Source: Candidatus Magasanikiibacteriota bacterium (GTDB taxonomy: Bacteria > Patescibacteriota > Patescibacteriia > Magasanikbacterales > GWA2-37-8). Taken from it: 32,421 bases of DNA. The position numbers and the translations under genes are program-made. Under the pieces are notes generated by a model, which was not told where the DNA came from, made no database searches, and worked only from the letters and a program-made list of their open reading frames with translations. Shown here one piece after another: positions 7,906-14,612 of the stretch. Every line of letters begins with the position of its first letter. Within the stretch, counting starts at the first letter, position 1. The stretch covers positions 1 through 32,421 of the forward strand of contig CALRGC010000011.1 in the NCBI GenBank assembly GCA_943357105.1, read 5' to 3'.

Positions 7906-9075
7906 TTATCTATTTGGTTTAGACAATCTTCTGGCACTTCTCCATAATTCTTCAAAGTGTTTTTGAAATGATTCAGTCACATCTCTATTCTTAATAGAAA
8001 TAATTATTGGCTCTTCTTTTTGAATCAATAATAAAGTGACATTACCATAGCAAAATATTTCCACTGGAAAATCATTTTTATAAGGCAACACCCTCATCTC
8101 TTGATCTAAAAAGTATAGATCTTCCATTTCATATTTTGATACCGTTTGTTCCGCTCCTTGTTGAAATAAAATTCTCCCTTTAATTTTTCGCTCAATTCTT
8201 TTCACATGCAAAGAACGAAAATAATTAACATATTTATTTTCTTGCTCACCTAAACCAAAAGCCACCCCAAAAACATCATAACTCTCGCCTGATTTTATCT
8301 CGTCAAACAATTCATTCCAAGCATTACCAAAAGCCTCAAAGCCGACTGTGACGGTAGTTTCTTGATTCCAAAAATAACTAAAAAATTTCTTAAACGCACT
8401 GACTGCTTCAAAACTTTTAATACCAAAGACTAATGGATCTTGCCCCGGTATACCAATCTCCAAATAATCTTTAATGAACGAAAACCAAATCGGCAAATCA
8501 ATCCCCAAAGGCAAATATTTTGCCCGACTATTTTTTAATTTGTTCCTCCAATTTAAATCTTCGGGATTAACACCGCGCTCGTATAATATTTGCAGGTTGA
8601 TCCCTTGTCGCTCCCTTTTTAAATGAAACGATCGCCAAAACTTTTCCATTTCCGTGCTAGAACTCGCTTTTGAACCAATAACATAAAGGGTTTCCCCCGG
8701 CTCATTTTGTAACATGAAATTACGACTTCTCTTTACTCCTTCATCGCCTTCATAAATTAATACATCGCGGGCTTGTTTATAATTTTTTTCTTCAATTTCT
8801 TTCACTACACTCTCAGCAATATTTTTCTTTTCCTCTAGAGCGTCTATTATGTGGCGAGGATCATTGGCCGAAAATTCCGCGACGCCGCGTTTCAATAATT
8901 TTGTAACCAGACCATTTTTTTCCAATTCTTCCAAAGCCAAATAAACTAGATTACGATGTAAACCAGTATATTCGATAATTTTGCCGGCCTTACTTTTTTT
9001 TAATTCAATTAAAGCCAAATATACCTTGGCTGAATTCTTGCCAAAACCAAGTTTGATTAAGTTTTGTTCTAACAT
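7906..9075 (-). CDS. TrmB-family transcriptional regulator (long form)
   Basis: A 389-residue regulator. Residues 1-65 form the TrmB-type winged helix: LIKLGFGKNSAKVYLALIEL, then KAGKIIEYTGLHRNLVYLAL as the recognition part, followed by KNGLVTKLLKRGVAEFSAND (wing). A short coiled coil (about 78-100) leads to a tandem effector region with two similar halves, each resembling the phospholipase-D-like C-terminal domain of TrmB proteins (about 110-240 and 245-380); no HKD catalytic motif is seen, so it is presumably a ligand-sensing domain. The gene is divergent from the GC-rich secreted-protein gene at 9275. The shared 199-bp gap holds repeated TTAGCCAAA / TTAGCTAA sites inside or beside both promoters, so self-regulation and control of the divergent gene are likely. 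The ligand is unknown; TrmB proteins typically sense sugars. Confidence 0.8.
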   Translation of the reverse strand: MLEQNLIKLGFGKNSAKVYLALIELKKSKAGKIIEYTGLHRNLVYLALEELEKNGLVTKLLKRGVAEFSANDPRHIIDALEEKKNIAESVVKEIEEKNYKQARDVLIYEGDEGVKRSRNFMLQNEPGETLYVIGSKASSSTEMEKFWRSFHLKRERQGINLQILYERGVNPEDLNWRNKLKNSRAKYLPLGIDLPIWFSFIKDYLEIGIPGQDPLVFGIKSFEAVSAFKKFFSYFWNQETTVTVGFEAFGNAWNELFDEIKSGESYDVFGVAFGLGEQENKYVNYFRSLHVKRIERKIKGRILFQQGAEQTVSKYEMEDLYFLDQEMRVLPYKNDFPVEIFCYGNVTLLLIQKEEPIIISIKNRDVTESFQKHFEELWRSARRLSKPNR

Positions 9076-9101
9076 ATTATCATATTTATTATGACAATAT
9101 T

Positions 9102-9130
9102 ATTATACTAAAATTAGCCAAAATTATCAA
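9102..9130 (-). promoter_or_regulatory. Promoter of the long TrmB-family regulator
   Basis: Minus strand TTGATA (9125-9130), 17 bp, TATAAT (9102-9107). The spacer contains one copy of the TTAGCCAAA motif, which suggests autorepression. Confidence 0.6.
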
Positions 9131-9187
9131 CATCCATTGGCATATATCATTTTATTTATGAATATAATTTAGCTAATTTTAGCCAAA
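9114..9187. promoter_or_regulatory. Candidate operator repeats of the TrmB-like regulator
   Basis: TTAGCCAAA occurs at 9114-9122 and again at 9179-9187, each within the wider AT-rich context TTAGCCAAAATTATC / TTAGCCAAATTATAC. A palindrome TTAGCTAA (9169-9176) directly precedes the second copy. One copy lies in the regulator's own promoter spacer, the other just before the -35 of the divergent gene. Confidence 0.55.
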
Positions 9188-9193
9188 TTATAC

Positions 9194-9222
9194 TTGACAA
9201 GTATACAAATATATGATAAACT
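9194..9222 (+). promoter_or_regulatory. Promoter of the GC-rich secreted-protein gene
   Basis: TTGACA (9194-9199), 17 bp, TAAACT (9217-9222), with TG at 9214-9215 making an extended -10. It is AT-rich like the host DNA, whereas the gene behind it is GC-rich. Confidence 0.65.
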
Positions 9223-9274
9223 AATCAGTCAAGCTGGACGCAGCCTCTGACAACCAAACAACCTGGAGGTAATC

Positions 9275-9769
9275 ATGAAATTCGCTCTTTTCACTCTGGT
9301 CGCCATTCTCTTCTGTGGTCCCGCTCTGGCCATCACGCCGCGGGTCCAGATCGGTGAGACCTGGGGCGTATCCGTGCCGAACGGCACCAGTGACATCACC
9401 GCTGGTGTTCCCCAAACCCTGGTCGGGGGAGGTGTGGCGCAAAAGATCAGTGGCGACTGGGCCGTCTTCAGCGACCTGGTGATGGCGGTACCACGCACCA
9501 AATTCTACCCTGGTTTTAGACCGGTGGTGGGTGTGGCGCGCCAACTCAGCGATTGGACTCTGGTAGGGTCGATGCTCTATCAGTGGAACCCGCCGTTCGC
9601 CAAAGACAGCAAGAGTAGCCACCTCATCGGCCCCACTCTGGCTGCCGTGTTCCCACTGAAAGCACAGGGTGTCTCGTTTTCTGTTGGAGTGGGCTATCGC
9701 GCTCAATTCACCGGAGACAAGATCATCCATGTGTTCTCCTTCGGGCCAAGCATGTTCTTCTCGTTCTAA
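9275..9769 (+). CDS. Secreted, barrel-like hypothetical protein of foreign composition
   Basis: A 164-residue protein with a clear Sec signal peptide: MKFALFTLVAILFCGPALA, with cleavage expected after ALA. The mature part is rich in Gly, Val, Ser and aromatic residues in alternating patterns (GETWGVSV, WAVFSDLVMAV, TLVGSMLYQW, GVSFSVGVGYRAQF) and ends in FSFGPSMFFSF, i.e. a beta-rich chain with a C-terminal Phe like the last strand of outer-membrane barrels. I do not recognise a specific family. The gene is strikingly GC-rich (mostly G/C third positions) between AT-rich neighbours and has the only textbook Shine-Dalgarno site in the window (GGAGGT at 9265-9270). Both point to transfer from a Gram-negative donor. 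An outer-membrane protein would be odd in a lineage thought to lack such a membrane. It probably answers to the divergent TrmB-like regulator. Confidence 0.7.
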   Translation: MKFALFTLVAILFCGPALAITPRVQIGETWGVSVPNGTSDITAGVPQTLVGGGVAQKISGDWAVFSDLVMAVPRTKFYPGFRPVVGVARQLSDWTLVGSMLYQWNPPFAKDSKSSHLIGPTLAAVFPLKAQGVSFSVGVGYRAQFTGDKIIHVFSFGPSMFFSF

Positions 9770-9871
9770 AAAAAGAACCTCGGTTTGTGACTACCGAGTA
9801 AACAAAAAGTCACGCGGCTGGTAGCGACCGCTCATTCGCTCCACCACTCTTGTTGAGCTCAAGAAGTAAAC

Positions 9872-9910
9872 AAAAAACCGACGGCAATTTGCAATCGGTT
9901 TTTTGTTTTT
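9872..9910. terminator. Bidirectional terminator between the secreted-protein gene and the toxin gene
   Basis: Ten-bp stem AAAAAACCGA (9872-9881) / TCGGTTTTTT (9895-9904) with a 13-nt loop and T-runs on both strands. A further small hairpin CTCGGT/ACCGAG lies at 9779-9798, just after the secreted-protein stop; the 145-nt stretch holds nothing else recognisable. Confidence 0.8.
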
Positions 9911-9914
9911 CAAA

Positions 9915-10178
9915 TCATTTATATAATTGACTGTGCGTGCCCAATATTATAAAAAATATAACATCACCATTTTCTAAGTCCTCATATATTGCTCGCCAAT
10001 CGCCTGTTATATTTATACTTCTACAATTTTTCATTTCACCATTTAAGGCGTGATTATTCAAAATTGGAAAACTTCTATTTTCTAAAAACAAAATTAGTCT
10101 ATCTCTAAAAGCAATCTGAATCTTTCGTGGCGCCCTCTTTAGTTCTTTTACGAACCGACGCGAATATTCAATTTGCAT
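9915..10178 (-). CDS. YafQ/RelE-type toxin (mRNA interferase)
   Basis: An 87-residue basic protein of the RelE/ParE fold, starting MQIEYSRRFVKELKRAPRKI. The C-terminal half matches the YafQ pattern: NHALNGEMKNCRS, ITGDWRAIYE and ILGTHSQLYK. The His, Asp-Trp and final Thr-His of YafQ are kept (residues that in the E. coli protein bind or cut mRNA on the ribosome), while the second catalytic His of that family is Ile/Asn here. An upstream in-frame ATG (10199) would overlap the antitoxin; the ATG at 10178 gives a 1-nt gap, normal for such pairs, and fits the family N-terminus. It is co-transcribed with the DinJ/RelB-like antitoxin upstream. Reduced activity is possible because of the missing His. 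Confidence 0.82.
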   Translation of the reverse strand: MQIEYSRRFVKELKRAPRKIQIAFRDRLILFLENRSFPILNNHALNGEMKNCRSINITGDWRAIYEDLENGDVIFFIILGTHSQLYK

Positions 10179-10179
10179 A

Positions 10180-10470
10180 TTATTTTTTCTTTTTGGCAAT
10201 TATTTTATTTGCGAAATCTACTGCCTCTTTATTATTTTTGAAAGAATAAATCTTGCCTTGCTTTTTATCTGCTTGCGCCTCATTGAAGGCCACCAAAAGT
10301 AAATCTGATGGTTCATCATATTTATTACTAACAAAAACCGTCTGCATACGAATGAATTGTCGCAAATAAGCATTTATTACTCCGCTTAAACTCATACCCA
10401 AATCACCAGCTATCTTTTGGGCGCGCTGTTTTATTTTTTGGTCAGTTTTAAAATTGATTATCACATTCAT
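10180..10470 (-). CDS. RelB/DinJ-family antitoxin
   Basis: A 96-residue antitoxin. Residues 1-45 are a ribbon-helix-helix DNA-binding domain (MNVIINFKTDQKIKQRAQKI, then GDLGMSLSGVINAYLRQFI) of the RelB/DinJ type, which neutralises the partner toxin and represses the operon. The acidic and then Lys-rich C-terminal part is the toxin-binding tail. The longest frame starts at 10527, but its extra 19 residues are hydrophobic, AT-driven and overlap the promoter; the ATG at 10470 fits the family. A near-perfect 20-bp palindrome overlapping the -10 box is the expected autoregulatory operator. Confidence 0.85.
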   Translation of the reverse strand: MNVIINFKTDQKIKQRAQKIAGDLGMSLSGVINAYLRQFIRMQTVFVSNKYDEPSDLLLVAFNEAQADKKQGKIYSFKNNKEAVDFANKIIAKKKK

Positions 10471-10479
10471 ATTTATAAA

Positions 10480-10524
10480 TACTAAGTATATACATAGTAT
10501 ATATGATATTAAAAGAATTGTCAA
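10480..10524 (-). promoter_or_regulatory. Toxin-antitoxin promoter with overlapping operator palindrome
   Basis: Minus strand: perfect TTGACA (10519-10524), 17 bp, TATACT (10496-10501). A 20-bp palindrome TACTAAGTATATACATAGTA (10480-10499; 18 of 20 positions symmetric) covers most of the -10, the classic place for RelB/DinJ-type repression. Confidence 0.8.
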
Positions 10525-10548
10525 CACCGCTTACTTTATTTATTTTTC

Positions 10549-11274
10549 CTATGGCAACATCTCCCACATCATCTCAAAAATAGATTTAAAAATATCCGTC
10601 ATCGCCGGCACCGCGATTACTACCGCGAGCGAACTCAATTCCTGGCTCACAATCAAAATCTTATCACCAAAAATATCTATCGTACTCTGAAACTTATATT
10701 TTTCCGGCAAAAATTTTACCTCCCGCTTCAGAGCCTTATCCGTAGGATTATCTAATTTGAAATTAGCAGTTAATAGTAGCTTGGTTTTAATATTATACTT
10801 TCCTCTATTTTTTCTAAACTGAATAAAAAAATCCGGATCCAAATCTTCCCAACTTTGACCATTGCCAATAATGTAATATTCTTTATTTTTATAATCATCC
10901 AAAACTCCATTATAAAATTGTTCCAACTCCCCCACCGTTTCAATAAAACGCAGACCGGTAACCATCACTTGTTTTTTCTCCATTGATTCGAGCAGTGGAA
11001 TAATGCTTTCAAATGATTCAATTTTTTTCTGAAATAAACCAACCACTCGATTGGGTTTTTGGGCATAATAATAATGACGATTCTTTCGGAAATAAACATT
11101 CACCATCCCTTTGGTAGCTAGTGCCTGCAAGATTGGATAGATAGTGGTTCTTTTGATCCCTAGTTCTTTGGCCACCAAACTAGCTTGAGAGCCACCTATT
11201 TTAAGAAGGGCCAGGTAAACATTGGCTTCATTATTATCCAAACCTAAATCTTTTATAATGTTAATATTTTCCAT
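10549..11274 (-). CDS. TrmB-family transcriptional regulator (short form)
   Basis: A 241-residue regulator with an N-terminal TrmB winged helix (DLGLDNNEANVYLALLKIGG, then SLVAKELGIKRTTIYPILQA as helix-turn-helix, then a KGMVNVYFRKNRHYYYAQKP wing) and one C-terminal effector half of the kind seen twice in the regulator at 7906-9075 (YYIIGNGQSWEDLDPDFFIQ, then FGDKILIVSQE). It is a paralogue of that protein in reduced form. It is divergent from the aminotransferase-methyltransferase operon, and its own -10 box overlaps a TTTAGCTAAT sequence also present upstream of the other regulator's target, so cross-talk is possible. The ligand is unknown. Confidence 0.8.
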   Translation of the reverse strand: MENINIIKDLGLDNNEANVYLALLKIGGSQASLVAKELGIKRTTIYPILQALATKGMVNVYFRKNRHYYYAQKPNRVVGLFQKKIESFESIIPLLESMEKKQVMVTGLRFIETVGELEQFYNGVLDDYKNKEYYIIGNGQSWEDLDPDFFIQFRKNRGKYNIKTKLLLTANFKLDNPTDKALKREVKFLPEKYKFQSTIDIFGDKILIVSQELSSLAVVIAVPAMTDIFKSIFEMMWEMLP

Positions 11275-11318
11275 ATTTTAGTTGTCAATTTTTTACGACA
11301 TAATATTATATACTCATT

Positions 11319-11347
11319 ATTTTAGCTAATATATTGGATTTTGTCAA
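11319..11347 (-). promoter_or_regulatory. Promoter of the short TrmB-family regulator
   Basis: Minus strand TTGACA (11342-11347), 17 bp, TAAAAT (11319-11324). The sequence TTTAGCTAAT (11321-11330), shared with the 9168-9177 site, overlaps the -10. Confidence 0.65.
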
Positions 11348-11366
11348 ATTTTATTGTCTTAAATCA

Positions 11367-11395
11367 TTGACGATAATTAAAAAAAATGTTATTAT
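11367..11395 (+). promoter_or_regulatory. Promoter of the aminotransferase-methyltransferase operon
   Basis: TTGACG (11367-11372), 17 bp, TATTAT (11390-11395), 27 nt before the ATG. It is back to back with the regulator's promoter. Confidence 0.65.
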
Positions 11396-11422
11396 TATTT
11401 GTTATTTAATAATAACTAGCAT

Positions 11423-12781
11423 ATGACTATAAATAATATCAGCCCAAACAAACTGTTTTCAAGCAGTATTTTAAAATATCCGGTAGATACCTCAATTTTA
11501 GGAAAAGTAAATTACGTAAATTTAGATAACGCCGCTACTACCCCTCCTCTTAAGGTGGTCGAAAAAGGATTGTCAAAATACATGATCAACTACGGCTCCG
11601 TCCATCGTGGTGCTGGTCAAAAATCTAAAATCTCCACCGACATGTACGAAGATAGTCGTCGTATCATAAAATCTTTTGTTAATGCCCCCACTGATTCCTA
11701 TGTATTATTTACCGGTAATACCACGGGAGCAATAAATACTGCCTCTTACTTCTTTTCGTTTTTAAAAGGAAAAATTGCGGTGTCATCAATTGAGCACAGC
11801 TCATCCTGGCTGCCGTGGATAAAAGCCGAAGGTATCAAAGCGCTCGGCGGACAACAAAATACTTTTAATGAAATGGACAGCGTCAATGAACAAATTCAAT
11901 TTTTAGGTCGCCGACAAGTATTGCAATACGATGTTAATGAAAATTTTGAATTTGACTTAACAACAATAGAAAACTTGCTCAAAAAAAATCACATCAAAGT
12001 ACTGGTACTAACCGCTTCTTCCAATATCACTGGTTATTGCCCAGATATTAAAAAGATTGGAATGCTGGCCCACAAATACGGTGTTTATTTCTTAGTTGAT
12101 GCTTGCCAATTTTTACAACATCACAAAATTGATATGAAAGAAATGGGAATAGATTTTTTGGTCGCCTCTGGCCATAAATTTTATGCGCCTTATGGTGGCG
12201 GTTTCTTGATCGGACCAAAAAACTTTCTCGATTCTTTCTTGCCTTATCAAATTGGCGGCGGTAATTTACCATATATTACTAAAACCGGAGAATTTTTGCG
12301 CTATCGCAATCAATTGGCTCACGACCCAGGCACACCCAATGCGATTGGCGCCGTGACCATGGCTTTGGCTCTGGAACAAATCAAAAAAATCGGGGTGGAA
12401 AAAATTAACCAATATGAAACTGGACTAACAAACAAATTATACGATGCTCTGAAGAAAAATCCGAACGTGGAAATATTCGTCGAAAAAAATAAACTCGGAA
12501 CCGTGATCCCGTTTCGTATCAAAAATATGGACTCAAACGAAGTAGCTGAACGACTAAACAGCGAATACGGAATTGGCGTGCGAGCCGGCAGTTTCTGTGC
12601 TTATCATGTAATAAGAAAACTTTTAGGGATAAAAAATGACAGCAATATTATCGAAGCGGTGAAACACGGCAATACCAAAACCATTCCTGCTCTAATTCGC
12701 GCTTCTATTAGCCTTTGTAACAATGAAACAGACATTGAAAGACTCATAAAAGCAATCAACAAAATAACTACACGAATATGA
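11423..12781 (+). CDS. Class V aminotransferase / cysteine desulfurase-like PLP enzyme
   Basis: A 452-residue fold-type I PLP enzyme of class V. Seen: NYVNLDNAATTPP near the N-terminus (SufS/NifS-like), YGSVHRGAGQKS, FTGNTTGAINTAS (phosphate-binding turn), VSSIEHSSSWLPW, FLVDACQFLQHHKIDM with the PLP-ring Asp, and the Schiff-base lysine in VASGHKFYAPYGGG (about residue 251). Near the C-terminus VRAGSFCAYHVIRKLLG places a Cys (about 391) where SufS-type desulfurases carry their persulfide Cys, although the loop differs from RxGHHCAQP. It could be a cysteine desulfurase or a selenocysteine-lyase-like enzyme acting on another amino acid. No suf or isc partners are present. Its stop overlaps the ATG of a methyltransferase (ATGA), and it is divergent from a TrmB-like regulator, which suggests an induced metabolic unit rather than housekeeping Fe-S assembly. 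Confidence 0.82.
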   Translation: MTINNISPNKLFSSSILKYPVDTSILGKVNYVNLDNAATTPPLKVVEKGLSKYMINYGSVHRGAGQKSKISTDMYEDSRRIIKSFVNAPTDSYVLFTGNTTGAINTASYFFSFLKGKIAVSSIEHSSSWLPWIKAEGIKALGGQQNTFNEMDSVNEQIQFLGRRQVLQYDVNENFEFDLTTIENLLKKNHIKVLVLTASSNITGYCPDIKKIGMLAHKYGVYFLVDACQFLQHHKIDMKEMGIDFLVASGHKFYAPYGGGFLIGPKNFLDSFLPYQIGGGNLPYITKTGEFLRYRNQLAHDPGTPNAIGAVTMALALEQIKKIGVEKINQYETGLTNKLYDALKKNPNVEIFVEKNKLGTVIPFRIKNMDSNEVAERLNSEYGIGVRAGSFCAYHVIRKLLGIKNDSNIIEAVKHGNTKTIPALIRASISLCNNETDIERLIKAINKITTRI

Positions 12782-13464
12782 CCACCATTACCCCATCACA
12801 ATTAAACTACGATCATTATTCTGGGACTAAATATGATTGCGATATTGTAAATTCCATTCCTCATCACCGTAAAATTCACCACCTGATAGCCAATTATGCT
12901 CAAAAGAGATTACTTAATAAAAATATCGAAGTGCTAGATCTAGGAGTTGGAACCGGAATTACCAGCAAATTACTACAAAATATTTTGCCATCCGCCAAAT
13001 TTACGGCCGTGGATTTTTCCAAACAAATGTTGAAAAGTGCCGCCAGAAAACTTGGCAAAGATAACGTGTGTTATATATTTGGCGACTATGCCAAATTAAA
13101 ATTCAACCAAAAATTTGACTTAATTGTTTCTGTCATTGGTTTACACCACCAAGACACCACCGGAAAGAAAAAAATGTTCAAAAAAATATTTTCTTTGCTT
13201 AAACCGGGAGGAATATTTATTTTTGGGGATCTCGTCACTTATAAAAATAAATACCACGCCGCCTACAATAACGCCCTACATTTTCACCATCTAGTAGAAA
13301 AATCCAGCAACAAAAAAACTTTGACTGAATGGGCGCACCATCATATGTTTTTAAATGATTTAGCCCCCATTGAAGATCAAATAGACTGGCTAAAAAAAGT
13401 TGGCTTTAAAATTGAGATAAAATTTATAAAAACCAATACCGCTCTGTTAATCTGCAAAAAATAA
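12778..13464 (+). CDS. Class I SAM-dependent methyltransferase
   Basis: A 228-residue Rossmann-fold methyltransferase. Motif I is VLDLGVGTGITSKLL (about residues 57-71), then FTAVDFSKQMLKSA with the acidic residue after strand 2, GDYAKLKF, the FDLIVSVIGLHHQ strand 4 motif and LLKPGGIFIFGDL, so SAM binding is well supported. The substrate is unknown; the His-rich stretch in the lid (HAAYNNALHFHHLVE, AHHHMF) is notable and could bind metal or be incidental. It is translationally coupled to the class V aminotransferase by a 4-nt ATGA overlap, so the two probably act in sequence. Products of its reaction would feed S-adenosylhomocysteinase. Confidence 0.85.
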   Translation: MTTITPSQLNYDHYSGTKYDCDIVNSIPHHRKIHHLIANYAQKRLLNKNIEVLDLGVGTGITSKLLQNILPSAKFTAVDFSKQMLKSAARKLGKDNVCYIFGDYAKLKFNQKFDLIVSVIGLHHQDTTGKKKMFKKIFSLLKPGGIFIFGDLVTYKNKYHAAYNNALHFHHLVEKSSNKKTLTEWAHHHMFLNDLAPIEDQIDWLKKVGFKIEIKFIKTNTALLICKK

Positions 13465-13468
13465 AAAG

Positions 13469-14512
13469 TTACTGCGCTCTTTTTATCATAAATTCCACAT
13501 TTTCCACCGCATTTATATAACTAATTTTAATGTCGGGATGATTATTCTGCCATACTCTAAAAATCTCATCGGCAAAACCCTGACCAACACTTTCCACATC
13601 TTTAAAGTCAAGAACAATATCTTTGAAATTATTTAAACCAATCATCACTCGTCTTGCCTCCGAACGCGACAATGGATTTTTACTTATTTCGTAAAGCTTG
13701 ATTAATATATGAGTTTTAGAAAACTCAAAAGTATCTTTATCGGTAAATTTTTCAAAAACTTCTTGTTCGCTACGATTACTATTTAAAGAAATGATAAAAT
13801 GAATCTGAGTACCTGGATCATCTTTCACATTTTCTATAAAAACATCATTTAAATCATTGGTATTAAAAAATCTAATTTTCTTACCAGAACTAATTATCAC
13901 AAAAGCGTCAGCCATCTTAGAAGAAAAAAATATACCCTGACCGGTATGACTTTCAGGCATCGTGGTTTGCTTGCCTTTTAATAAAAATTGAATAGCCGAT
14001 AAATTATCAGCTAAGTTAAATTTATTTTTTATACTATTAAAAATTCCAATTCCAGTATCAAATACCGTGAAAGTTATAATATCTTTTTCTTTTTGGAATA
14101 CCACACCCACCTCTTTTGAACCAGAATGATCTATGGCGTTATTTACCATTTCTAAAAATGTAAAATTAAGAATCTCACTAATATTATTTTTGAGATTTAA
14201 AAACACCCCACTTTCTTCCTTTATTCTTTTTAAAACATCATCCTCGGATAAATTTTTATTAATAAAAATTTCTTTAAAATCAAGAATTTGGCTCTTTGCA
14301 TGTTCTAAAGATTTTTTATCCGCTAAAACATACATTGCCCTATTGGCTTTTCCAACTAAAATTATTCTACCTTCATCTCTTAAAGACTGAAAAATTCGAT
14401 TTACATATGTACGCGAAAAACCAGTCTCTTTTACAATTTGTGAAGACTTTACCTGTTTTTGTTCCTTAATTTTATCTAAGATTAGCGATTTTATATCCAT
14501 ATTGGTTGACAT
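13469..14512 (-). CDS. HTH - GHKL ATPase - STAS-like (DUF4325) regulator
   Basis: A 347-residue regulator with three parts (numbering from the chosen start). Residues about 5-60 form a winged helix (QVKSSQIVKETGFSRTYVNR). About 105-245 is a GHKL-type ATPase with N-box EMVNNAIDHSG (121-131), G1 box DTGIGI (152-157) and G2 box TGQGIFFSS (190-198). About 280-345 is a STAS-like DUF4325 domain (SRSEARRVMIGL, LDFKDVESVGQGFADEIFRVW). No histidine-phosphotransfer site is seen, so this is not a normal sensor kinase; it resembles anti-sigma-factor kinase and antagonist modules fused in one chain, plus DNA binding. The ATG at 14512 is chosen because the longer frame starts upstream of the -10 box. It has its own exceptionally strong promoter with duplicated GTTGACAA, suggesting autoregulation. 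Confidence 0.82.
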   Translation of the reverse strand: MSTNMDIKSLILDKIKEQKQVKSSQIVKETGFSRTYVNRIFQSLRDEGRIILVGKANRAMYVLADKKSLEHAKSQILDFKEIFINKNLSEDDVLKRIKEESGVFLNLKNNISEILNFTFLEMVNNAIDHSGSKEVGVVFQKEKDIITFTVFDTGIGIFNSIKNKFNLADNLSAIQFLLKGKQTTMPESHTGQGIFFSSKMADAFVIISSGKKIRFFNTNDLNDVFIENVKDDPGTQIHFIISLNSNRSEQEVFEKFTDKDTFEFSKTHILIKLYEISKNPLSRSEARRVMIGLNNFKDIVLDFKDVESVGQGFADEIFRVWQNNHPDIKISYINAVENVEFMIKRAQ

Positions 14513-14528
14513 CTTGTTTACAACTTTT

Positions 14529-14557
14529 ATTATAGCATACATTAAAAAAGTTGTCAA
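14529..14557 (-). promoter_or_regulatory. Perfect consensus promoter of the HTH-ATPase-STAS gene
   Basis: Minus strand TTGACA (14552-14557), exactly 17 bp, TATAAT (14529-14534), preceded by TGC (extended -10). AGTTGACAA is repeated just upstream (minus strand, about 14562-14570), so the -35 lies in a direct repeat that could be an operator. The predicted leader is about 10 nt. Confidence 0.85.
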
Positions 14558-14576
14558 CTCCTTGTCAACTAAATAA

Positions 14577-14604
14577 ACAAAAAACCGCTATAGTTGGCGG
14601 TTTT
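14577..14604 (-). terminator. Intrinsic terminator of polA
   Basis: On the minus strand AAAACCGC (complement of 14597-14604) pairs with GCGGTTTT (complement of 14581-14588), followed by TTGTTT. It lies 8 nt after the polA stop. Confidence 0.85.
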
Positions 14605-14612
14605 AAAATCAT

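Noticed and set aside
9221-9730. A 169-residue frame on the minus strand opposite the GC-rich secreted-protein gene
   Set aside because: GC-rich DNA gives long open shadow frames. The plus-strand gene has a signal peptide, a Shine-Dalgarno site and a promoter, while the minus frame has none and its protein is not recognisable.
10471-10527. Upstream extension of the antitoxin
   Set aside because: It would translate the operator and -10 region into a hydrophobic AT-driven peptide; the RelB/DinJ fold starts at the ATG at 10470.
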